From NCBI GenBank assembly GCA_036271875.1, contig DATAZU010000011.1, positions 29,839 to 93,838 on the forward strand: DNA of 64,000 nucleotides. The letters are read 5' to 3'. Position numbers and translations under genes: made by a program. The notes under the pieces were generated by a model. It did no database searches and was not told where the DNA came from. It saw nothing but the letters and a program-made list of their open reading frames with translations. This document shows positions 8,829 through 15,152 of the stretch, piece after piece. The stretch comes from Galbitalea sp036271875 (GTDB taxonomy: Bacteria > Actinomycetota > Actinomycetes > Actinomycetales > Microbacteriaceae). Within the stretch, counting starts at the first letter, position 1; every line of letters begins with the position of its first letter.

Positions 8829-9737
8829 ATGACAAACACCGACCGTGCCCTGCTGATTCTCGCCGACGATCATCGTGACAGCCTCGAAAAGGAACTGTAC
8901 AAACTCGCCGCACCGCCAACGCCGGAGCAGGCTGCCCGAATCCGGGCAGACAAAATGCTCGTTTACCAGGCTCTCGTGCAGGCGACCGCGCAGCTGCCTG
9001 AGGCCGCGCAGCCGGGCATCCTGGTTGATGAGGAGTACGGGGCGGATGTCGCAAAGCTCGCGCAGGCCTCGAACGGCCTCGTCAACCTGTCGATGCCGAT
9101 CGAGGCGAGCGGCAAGGATTGGTTCGAGTTCGCCTACGGCGACGACTGGCGGGTGCACGCAGATCACTTCGCGACGGATCATGCCAAGGTGCTCATCCGG
9201 GATAACCCGGCGCTCCCGGCGGCCGACCGGCTGCAGCAGGCCGAGCGGTTGAAAATCGTGTCGCTGTGGGCGGCGGAGACGGACCACAACCTGATCATCG
9301 AACTGCTCGTGCCGGCGACGGATGACGACCTGAAGTCCGTCGGGGGCGAGAAGCAGCGCTACGACGACGAGTTGCGGCCGAAGCTCACGCTGTCGGTGAT
9401 CGAGTTCCTGCAGGATCACGGCGCCGACCCGGCACTGTGGAAGGTCGAGGGGATGGATCGATCGGAGGATGCTGCCGCCGTCGCGGACATCGCGAAGCGG
9501 GATGGCCGAACCGCGGAGTGCATCGTGCTCGGGCGGCATTCATCCCGGGACGACCTCGACCGCTGGCTCGAGGTGGCCGCTCCGCTGCCCGGGTACGTCG
9601 GATTTGCGATCGGTCGAAGCATTTGGTGGGACCCGCTGACCGATCACCTCGCTGGCACGATTGATGCTGACACCGCGCGCAACCAGATCGCCGCGAACTA
9701 TCTCGGCTACGCGAACGACTACCTGGCGGCCCGCTAG
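8829..9737 (+). CDS. DUF2090 family protein (IolC C-terminal aldolase-like)
   Basis: The 302-residue protein matches the DUF2090 domain otherwise fused behind IolC kinase. Visible landmarks are LADDHRDSLEKEL (residues 10-22), GILVDEEYGADV (about 60), SMPIEASGKDWFEFAYGDD (about 88), IIELLVPATDDDL (about 160) and WKVEGMDRSEDA (about 202). The fold is a TIM-barrel aldolase related to class I aldolases. In inositol catabolism the family is linked to 2-deoxy-5-keto-gluconate 6-phosphate cleavage, but no iol genes are nearby, so the role here is open. ATG at 8829 follows AAGACT by 7 nt. Confidence 0.85.
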   Translation: MTNTDRALLILADDHRDSLEKELYKLAAPPTPEQAARIRADKMLVYQALVQATAQLPEAAQPGILVDEEYGADVAKLAQASNGLVNLSMPIEASGKDWFEFAYGDDWRVHADHFATDHAKVLIRDNPALPAADRLQQAERLKIVSLWAAETDHNLIIELLVPATDDDLKSVGGEKQRYDDELRPKLTLSVIEFLQDHGADPALWKVEGMDRSEDAAAVADIAKRDGRTAECIVLGRHSSRDDLDRWLEVAAPLPGYVGFAIGRSIWWDPLTDHLAGTIDADTARNQIAANYLGYANDYLAAR

Positions 9738-9756
9738 CGCTCGGTCCGACGAGCGG

Positions 9757-10197
9757 CTAAGTCCAGATCCGCGGGGTGCCGGTCATGACGCGCGGCTCCT
9801 CGTAGAGATAGCTGTCGTCGAGCGGATCGAGTTGATACGGAACGATGACCGTCAGGCTGTAGCCGTCCCGATGCTCGAGTCGCACCTCGATCGCATCCAT
9901 CGCCTCCGCCGGGACCTCGACATCGGCCCCAATCGCGAGAGCGCGGATCGAGTCCCGGCGATCACGGAATAGCCCGACGATTCCGTCGATGACCTCGACC
10001 GGATCCGGGGGAGTCGGCGTCACCGGCTGATCCAGCCCGATGAGCGCCAGTTCGCCGTCGGCCTTGATCGCCATCGGGAACGGGATGAAATCGCCGTTCA
10101 GGTCGAGAAAATTGCGAGCAGCCGCGACCGTGACCTCGGAGAGCCGATCGAAGTCGTCCTGGATCTCTTCGGATGCGGTGTCACGCCAGTTGCTCAT
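9757..10197 (-). CDS. Conserved hypothetical protein
   Basis: A 146-residue acidic protein without membrane segments or recognisable motif. A central part (IGLFRDRRDSIRALAIGADV-like) resembles small uncharacterised actinobacterial proteins that carry a beta-rich core. TACCGT lies exactly 6 nt before the ATG, matching the leaderless start pattern of the window, which supports it being a real gene. It converges with the DUF2090 gene, with 19 bp between stops containing a short GC hairpin (9738-9755), and is divergent from the ArsR-SRPBCC pair. Confidence 0.7.
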   Translation of the reverse strand: MSNWRDTASEEIQDDFDRLSEVTVAAARNFLDLNGDFIPFPMAIKADGELALIGLDQPVTPTPPDPVEVIDGIVGLFRDRRDSIRALAIGADVEVPAEAMDAIEVRLEHRDGYSLTVIVPYQLDPLDDSYLYEEPRVMTGTPRIWT

Positions 10198-10215
10198 CGG
10201 TCAACGGTATCGCGC

Positions 10216-10270
10216 TTGACTCGGAGTCTCCGCGTTCGTATATTTGGATGATCAACTAATCAGTTGATCA
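10216..10270 (+). promoter_or_regulatory. Promoter and palindromic operator of the arsR-SRPBCC operon
   Basis: A near-consensus housekeeping promoter is readable: -35 TTGACT (10216-10221), 17-nt spacer, -10 TATATT (10239-10244). Just downstream is a perfect 9-bp inverted repeat TGATCAACT-N4-AGTTGATCA (10249-10270), placed at about +1 to +20 and ending 10 bp before the gene. The position suits autorepression by the ArsR-type protein encoded next. Binding itself is inferred. Confidence 0.85.
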
Positions 10271-10279
10271 AGCGAAGGG

Positions 10280-10636
10280 TTGATCGTGTCGACTGAATCG
10301 GTTGCCGACGCGTCGCTCGATCGGGCGTTTCTGGCGCTTGCGGATCCGGTGCGTCGAGCGCTCATTGCCCGGCTATCGCGCGGGGCTGCGACCGTGAACG
10401 AGCTGGCAGAACCGTTCGCGATGACCAAGCAGGGCGTGTCGAAGCACATCCAGGTGCTCGAGACCGCCGGGCTCATCACGCGATCACGCAACGGCCAGCA
10501 GCGTCCGTGCCACCTTGATCCGGTCGCCCTCGAGGCACTCACGGCCTGGATCGACACCTATCGCCTGGAGGCCGAGAGCCGGTTCAGACAGCTTGATGCA
10601 CTACTGAAGATCAATGAAGAAGGAGATAAACAATGA
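10280..10636 (+). CDS. ArsR-family winged-helix transcriptional regulator
   Basis: A 118-residue ArsR/SmtB-type regulator. The helix-turn-helix spans about residues 25-75: LADPVRRALIARL, then TVNELAEPFAMTKQGVSKHI as the recognition region, then a wing containing RNGQQRP. There is no Cys cluster, so it is not a metal sensor of the classic kind. It resembles the PadR/ArsR partners of SRPBCC proteins. The start is TTG (10280) or GTG two codons later. The end overlaps the next gene by 4 bp (ATGA), a translationally coupled pair, and a promoter-operator lies directly upstream. Confidence 0.9.
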   Translation: MIVSTESVADASLDRAFLALADPVRRALIARLSRGAATVNELAEPFAMTKQGVSKHIQVLETAGLITRSRNGQQRPCHLDPVALEALTAWIDTYRLEAESRFRQLDALLKINEEGDKQ

Positions 10637-11103
10637 CAAACGCAACCACCATCATCGCGAACCCCGGCGAACTCTGGGTCGACATAGACCGCGTGATCGA
10701 TGCACCCGTGGACCGCGTGTTCGCGGCATACACGGAACAGGGTCTGATCTCGAAATGGCTTGGTCCGCGCGGCTACGTCATGGACGTCACCGCCTTTGAT
10801 CCTCGCGACGGTGGGGAGTGGGCGTTCACGCACATCACTCCCACCGGGGGCCGATTTGGATTCCGCGGCACATTCCACACGGTCAAGACCAATGAGCGCA
10901 TCATCCAGACATTTGAATACCTGGGGGCGGAAGGGCATGTCAGTCTCGAGTCGCTGGTGTTTGAGGATCTCGGTGACAAGACCGAACTGCACGGACACGC
11001 GGTCTACCAGTCGGTCGAGGATCGTGACGCGATGATCAACAACGGCATGGAACGCGGCGTGGTCGAAGGCTTCGAGCAGCTCGATGAAGTACTCGCGAGC
11101 TAG
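10633..11103 (+). CDS. SRPBCC (AHSA1-like) domain protein
   Basis: A 156-residue protein with the SRPBCC/activator-of-Hsp90-like fold: VIDAPVDRVFAAYTEQGLIS near residue 23, KWLGPRGY near 42, RDGGEWAF near 58 and GMERGVVEGFEQLDEVLA at the end. It forms a hydrophobic ligand-binding cavity; ligand and role are unknown. AAGGAG precedes the ATG inside the end of arsR, and the genes overlap by 4 bp, so the two are coexpressed. ArsR plus SRPBCC is a frequent actinobacterial pair, and a second pair exists at 20199-21004. Confidence 0.9.
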   Translation: MTNATTIIANPGELWVDIDRVIDAPVDRVFAAYTEQGLISKWLGPRGYVMDVTAFDPRDGGEWAFTHITPTGGRFGFRGTFHTVKTNERIIQTFEYLGAEGHVSLESLVFEDLGDKTELHGHAVYQSVEDRDAMINNGMERGVVEGFEQLDEVLAS

Positions 11104-12143
11104 GAGCGCAGTTTTCGGTCGACGGCGCGCGGTGCCCATTTCGCGACCTCGAGCGAGCGCTCCTCGATAACGGCGACCGCTTCGTCGCCGGATGTCACCA
11201 CGAAGACGACCTCGTCGAACCTGTCACCGAACAGCGCGCGCAGCACCGGGATGACCGGGTACTGCGTGGTCCAGAACCCGTTGAGATCAAGAAACACCAT
11301 CGGGCTCATGCCCTCACCGGGTGGCACGTAGTAGTTCTGGTTGGCGTCCTCGAAGATCTCCTGCAGCGTGCCGGAACTTCCGGGGGCGTAGATCGCTCCG
11401 TAGATCGCGAGCGTGAGCAGACCTTCCTCGCGGATCGAGTTCTCGAAGTACTTTGCGTGCTCGGTGGCGAACGGCGTCGCGGGCTCGTGACCGTACAGCC
11501 AGGTCGGGATGCCGATGGATACGCCAGCATCCTTCTCCGTTTCGGCGGCGAGCTGCATGGCCGGCAGCATCCACGCGTGCAGCGCTCGGAGGGCATCCGG
11601 ATCGAATGCTCCGTCGACGACCAGATCGGTGCCGTGCGGAAACGGGAAGCGACTCACGTTCGGATCGGTCGCCATCCGGGTGAGCGCGGCGTCCAGCGCT
11701 ACGCCGTCGCGGTTAGCGAATCGCGCGCCGAGGTGGGCAGCCTCCATCGCGCCTGGACCACCGCCGGACAGGATCGTGTAGTCCTTCTTCGACAGTTGCC
11801 ACGCGATGTGAGCGATCGACTCGTAGCTGGCGCTGCCGCGGGCTTCGCCATGACCGCCGAGGATCCCGACGGAACGAACACGTGCGACCCGCTCGGCGAG
11901 CGAATAGGAGATCGCCGCATCGTGCAGTGCCCGTCCATTCCCGATGCCGCGGGATCGCGAGACCGGCTGCCCCTGGGCGAGCGTTGCAAGGTAGGTGCGG
12001 TAGTCGAGCGATCGCCCGACCGAGAGGTCATCATCCGGATCCCACGAATCGTAGAGCGCGGACGGCAGGTACAGGTGGTCCGGGGGAGCCAGCACAAATC
12101 CCGAATCGGAAATACTGCGTTCGGCGTCTTCCTGCCCCGTCAT
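11100..12143 (-). CDS. LOG-family (lysine decarboxylase-like Rossmann) protein
   Basis: A 347-residue protein of the LOG/TIGR00730 superfamily. The nucleotide-binding and catalytic motifs are GGGPGAMEAAHLGA (about residues 125-138) and a variant of PGGxGTxxE seen as APGSSGTLQEIFED (about 258-271), in which the second Gly is Ser. Typical LOG enzymes are about 190 residues and release cytokinin bases from nucleotides. This longer form has an extra N-terminal 90 residues and probably a different substrate. TAGCCT lies 7 nt before the ATG. It overlaps the convergent SRPBCC gene by 4 bp. Confidence 0.8.
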   Translation of the reverse strand: MTGQEDAERSISDSGFVLAPPDHLYLPSALYDSWDPDDDLSVGRSLDYRTYLATLAQGQPVSRSRGIGNGRALHDAAISYSLAERVARVRSVGILGGHGEARGSASYESIAHIAWQLSKKDYTILSGGGPGAMEAAHLGARFANRDGVALDAALTRMATDPNVSRFPFPHGTDLVVDGAFDPDALRALHAWMLPAMQLAAETEKDAGVSIGIPTWLYGHEPATPFATEHAKYFENSIREEGLLTLAIYGAIYAPGSSGTLQEIFEDANQNYYVPPGEGMSPMVFLDLNGFWTTQYPVIPVLRALFGDRFDEVVFVVTSGDEAVAVIEERSLEVAKWAPRAVDRKLRS

Positions 12144-12185
12144 GAGGAACAGGCTAGTGCCAGCGCGCGCCGTGCCAGCGCAACG

Positions 12186-12524
12186 TCAGGCGGGGAGATT
12201 CGCCGCCGACCACCTGATGAGCTGGTTGAGGGTTGGGACGAGCGCCTCCCCGGACGCGGTGAGTGCGTATCCCACGGTCACGGGCGGTCCGGCACTCACG
12301 GTTCGCAGAACAAGTCCCGCGCCGGAGAGTTCGCTGAGGCGCTCGGAGAGTACGGAGTCGCTGATCCCCGCTACCCCGCGGCGCAACTCTGAGAACGAGG
12401 CTGGGCCGTCCATCAGGGTACCGAGGATGACGCCGTTCCACCGCTTACCGATCAGGCTGAAGGCACGGACGAGGGCGCCGTCACAGGCACGGTCCCCGTG
12501 CTTCTGCTCTGGCTTCGTCGTCAT
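12186..12524 (-). CDS. HxlR-family winged-helix regulator
   Basis: A 112-residue HxlR-type regulator: ALVRAFSLIGKRWNGVILGT near the start, FSELRRGVAGISDSVLSERL as the recognition helix region (about 43-62), then the wing GAGLVLRTV and YALTASGEAL. It probably senses reactive or aromatic compounds and controls the divergent nitroreductase-like gene and itself. The start ATG has TAGACT exactly 6 nt upstream, so the transcript is likely leaderless. An inverted repeat overlaps that -10. Confidence 0.92.
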   Translation of the reverse strand: MTTKPEQKHGDRACDGALVRAFSLIGKRWNGVILGTLMDGPASFSELRRGVAGISDSVLSERLSELSGAGLVLRTVSAGPPVTVGYALTASGEALVPTLNQLIRWSAANLPA

Positions 12525-12530
12525 TCGCCC

Positions 12531-12548
12531 AGTCTAGCAAGCTGCTAG
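12531..12548. promoter_or_regulatory. HxlR -10 element with overlapping palindromic operator
   Basis: On the minus strand TAGACT (12531-12536) sits 6 nt from the HxlR start and acts as a -10 candidate. It is overlapped by CTAGCAAGCTGCTAG (12534-12548), a perfect 6-bp inverted repeat with a 3-nt centre. The site lies in the 75-bp gap between the HxlR gene and the divergent nitroreductase gene, so binding could affect both. The assignment to HxlR is inferred from position. Confidence 0.6.
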
Positions 12549-12599
12549 TGTGGACGCTGTTACTAGTTTTTTAGAAGTTACATCGAGGATGGAAGTACA

Positions 12600-13223
12600 T
12601 TGACCAGTCTGACAGAGGCCCCGCTTGCGCCGCTGCACCGTCTCGACGATGCCAGCAAAGCCGCGCTCTTCACGGATGCGCAGACCGCGTACTCGTTTGC
12701 GCCGAACCCGGTGTCCGAGGAGGAGTTGACCGCGATCTGGGACCTCGCCAAATGGCCGCCGACATCGGCCAACTTCCAGCCCATGCGGGTGATCTTCGTC
12801 CAGTCGCCCGCCGCCCGCGCTCGCCTGGTCGCGTACATGAACGACAACAACAAAGAGCGGGTTCAGGATGCGCCCGCCGTCGCTGTACTCGCCTACGACC
12901 GCAGGTTCCACACCCACATTCCCACGGTGGCGCCGCAACTCTCCTCGCGCGTCGAGACGTTCGAGGCGAATGAGGACGTCCGCCTCGATGCCGCACGCAG
13001 CAACGGTTGGATCCAAGCGGGATACTTCCTGCTTGCCATTCGCGCGCAGGGCCTCGGCGCCGGTCCAATGGCCGGATTCGACGGGGCAGCTATCGATGCC
13101 GACTTCTTCGAGGATGGGAACTGGGGAGCGTTCCTGGTCGTCAACATCGGGCACCCGACCAAGGCGTCGTTCCGCGCGCGCCAGCCGCGCCTCGAGCTTG
13201 AGCACACCGTTCGCTTCGCCTAG
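12600..13223 (+). CDS. Nitroreductase-family protein (RutE/malonic semialdehyde reductase-like)
   Basis: A 207-residue FMN-dependent nitroreductase-fold protein of the RutE/HadB subgroup. Landmarks are RTAYSF-like AQTAYSFAPNPVSEEEL (about 27-43), KWPPTSANFQPMRVIFV (about 50-66, FMN contacts), QAGYFLLAIRAQGLGAGPM (about 141) and VVNIGHP near the C-terminus. It would reduce an aldehyde or nitro compound with NAD(P)H. The start is TTG at 12600; an ATG at 12589 is out of frame and hits a TGA that overlaps the TTG. It is divergent from HxlR, the usual arrangement for a regulator and its target. Confidence 0.88.
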   Translation: MTSLTEAPLAPLHRLDDASKAALFTDAQTAYSFAPNPVSEEELTAIWDLAKWPPTSANFQPMRVIFVQSPAARARLVAYMNDNNKERVQDAPAVAVLAYDRRFHTHIPTVAPQLSSRVETFEANEDVRLDAARSNGWIQAGYFLLAIRAQGLGAGPMAGFDGAAIDADFFEDGNWGAFLVVNIGHPTKASFRARQPRLELEHTVRFA

Positions 13224-13283
13224 GCGCGGATACCGCCGCCGGGCCAGTACTGAGACGCCCGAATAGGACCGGCCGCGCAAAAA

Positions 13284-13323
13284 CGAGCGGGGTCGCGGTG
13301 CATTGAGCACGGCGCCCCGCTCG
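13284..13323 (-). terminator. Rho-independent terminator of the small basic protein gene
   Basis: A 9-bp perfect stem (CGAGCGGGG at 13284-13292 with 13315-13323) continues inward to GTGC/GCAC around an ATTGA loop. Read on the minus strand it is followed directly by TTTTT (complement of AAAAA at 13279-13283), 21 bp after the stop of the 36-residue gene. Confidence 0.85.
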
Positions 13324-13344
13324 CGAAGTTACGGCAAGCGCCGC

Positions 13345-13455
13345 CTATCCGTTGCTCTTCGAAGCGGCTTTGGTTTTCTTCTCGGCTCGCTTCTCTTTCA
13401 GAGACTTAGACGCAGCGGTCTTGGCGCTGTTCTTCTTCGGTGATTTATCTGCCAT
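13345..13455 (-). CDS. Small basic Lys/Ala-rich protein (36 residues)
   Basis: A short gene beginning MADKSPKK and ending KAASKSNG, with about one third Lys and many Ala/Ser residues plus the core LKEKRAEKK. It is preceded by GGAGG eight bases from the ATG and followed by a T-tailed terminator, so it has its own complete transcription unit. Similar short Lys-rich proteins occur widely in actinobacteria; a nucleic-acid-binding role is plausible but not shown. It is short enough that automated annotation may skip it. Confidence 0.75.
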   Translation of the reverse strand: MADKSPKKNSAKTAASKSLKEKRAEKKTKAASKSNG

Positions 13456-13586
13456 AGGGCGACCTCCCTCTCCAAGCACGGACGGCTTCGGTGCGTAGAG
13501 ACTACAGCGCCCAAATCTGCACTGCCACGTTTTCGTCTTCGGCGCAACGGTTTGAACGGCTCTCGGCTGACGCGAAGAGTGGAAGC

Positions 13587-15038
13587 ATGGCATCGACGAA
13601 GACAGCATCCAACGCACGAGTGATCGGCCTCGCGGTCGCCGGAGCGGTTGGAGGGTTTCTGTTCGGATTCGACTCATCCGTTGTCAACGGCGCGGTCAAT
13701 TCCATCCAATCGCAGTTCGGCCTCGCCCCGACGGTAACCGGACTGGCCGTTGCCAGCGCGCTGATCGGATGCGCGATCGGCGCCATCCTTGGTGGTCGCA
13801 TCGGCGACCGCTTCGGCCGCATCCCGACCATGGTGGTCGCGGCCATCCTGTTCTTTATCAGCGGTATCGGTGCTGGCCTCGCCCCCGACGTGTGGCTGTT
13901 CATCGTGTTCCGTCTGATCGGCGGTGTCGGCATCGGCGTGGCGTCTGTTGTCGCCCCCGCGTATATCGCCGAGATCTCGCCCAAGACGCTGCGCGGCCGC
14001 CTCGCATCGCTTCAGCAGCTCGCGATCACCCTCGGTATCTTCGCCGCGCTGCTGTCCGACACGATCTTCGCGAACTCGGCGGGTGACGCGAGTGCGAAGT
14101 TCTGGTTCGGCCTTGAGGCCTGGCGCTGGATGTTCATCGCCGGCATCGTGCCGGCCGCCGTGTACGGCATCCTGTCGCTGACCCTGCCGGAGTCACCTCG
14201 GTTCCACGTGCTGAAGGGCGACGATGCGAAGGCAAAGGAGCAGATCCAGAGCCTGTGGCCCGGCCAGGATGTCGCGACCGCGCTCGGAGAAATGAAGGAG
14301 AGCGTCAAGGAGGACGAGAAGTCCCAGAAGGGCAGCCTCCGCGGCGACCGTTTTGGTCTGAAACCGATTGTGTGGGTCGGGATCATCCTGTCGATCTTCC
14401 AGCAGTTCGTTGGAATCAACGTGATCTTCTACTACTCGACGACGCTCTGGCGAGCCGTCGGGTTCTCGGAGAAGGACTCCTTCACGGTGTCGGTTATTAC
14501 CTCGATCACGAACGTGCTCGTGACGCTCATAGCGATCTTCCTGGTCGACAAGGTCGGCCGCAGGCCCATCCTTCTGGTGGGCTCAATCGGGATGACCGTG
14601 GCGCTCGCGGCAATGGCGCTTGCGTTCAGCCAGGCGAACGTCTCGGGGTCGCACGTCAGCCTGCCCGGTGGCTGGGGAGCCCTCGCCCTGATTGCGGCGA
14701 ACGTGTTCGTGGTCGCGTTCGGTGCGTCCTGGGGGCCGATCATCTGGGTTCTGCTCGGCGAGATCTTCCCGAACAGGATCCGCGCTCGCGCTCTCGGGAT
14801 GGGAGCGGCCGCCCAGTGGATCGCCAACTTCGTGGTGACGATCAGCTTCCCGCCCCTGTCGGCGTTCTCGCTGCCGCTCACCTACGGCCTGTACGCCCTG
14901 TTTGCTGCGCTGTCGTTCTTCTTTGTGCTCGGCGTCGTACCGGAGACCAACGGCGTCTCGCTCGAGGAGACCGGCGGCCTCAAGCGTGACCAGAAGGCAG
15001 GCGCGATGGCCACCAAGGAGAAGTCGCGGGCCGCCTAG
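13587..15038 (+). CDS. Sugar porter family MFS transporter
   Basis: A 483-residue, 12-helix transporter with all sugar-porter signatures: GFLFGFDSSVVNGA in TM1, GGRIGDRFGRIP between TM2 and TM3, PESPRFHVLKG after TM6, QQFVGINVIFYYS in TM7, VDKVGRRPILL between TM8 and TM9, and PETNGVSLEE after TM12. It probably imports a monosaccharide or polyol by proton symport. I start at MASTKTASN (13587), with GGAAG a few bases upstream; the frame is open for another 96 bp without family similarity. It is followed at once by a long palindrome. Confidence 0.93.
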   Translation: MASTKTASNARVIGLAVAGAVGGFLFGFDSSVVNGAVNSIQSQFGLAPTVTGLAVASALIGCAIGAILGGRIGDRFGRIPTMVVAAILFFISGIGAGLAPDVWLFIVFRLIGGVGIGVASVVAPAYIAEISPKTLRGRLASLQQLAITLGIFAALLSDTIFANSAGDASAKFWFGLEAWRWMFIAGIVPAAVYGILSLTLPESPRFHVLKGDDAKAKEQIQSLWPGQDVATALGEMKESVKEDEKSQKGSLRGDRFGLKPIVWVGIILSIFQQFVGINVIFYYSTTLWRAVGFSEKDSFTVSVITSITNVLVTLIAIFLVDKVGRRPILLVGSIGMTVALAAMALAFSQANVSGSHVSLPGGWGALALIAANVFVVAFGASWGPIIWVLLGEIFPNRIRARALGMGAAAQWIANFVVTISFPPLSAFSLPLTYGLYALFAALSFFFVLGVVPETNGVSLEETGGLKRDQKAGAMATKEKSRAA

Positions 15039-15041
15039 TTG

Positions 15042-15151
15042 CTCCCGAATACTCTTTTCAGGAAGATGTGTTGCTGGTGAGGTTGGAGTTCAGCGTTGAA
15101 CCGACACCCGCCTCACCCGCCACACATCTTCCTGAAAAGAGTATTGGGGAG
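15042..15151. terminator. Very long palindrome between convergent genes
   Basis: A 24-bp perfect inverted repeat (15048-15071 with 15122-15145) is extended outward by CTCCC/GGGAG and inward by GC and GGTGAGG/CCTCACC with single mismatches, giving a hairpin of about 110 nt. It fills the gap between the sugar porter and the NERD-helicase, whose ends converge. A bidirectional terminator is the simplest role, but the stem is far longer than needed, so a mobile palindromic element is an alternative. Confidence 0.7.
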
Positions 15152-15152
15152 G

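Noticed and set aside
9738..9755. Terminator between the DUF2090 gene and the convergent hypothetical gene
   Set aside because: Only CGCTCG/CGAGCG pairs with a 6-nt loop and no T tract; too weak to list as a terminator.
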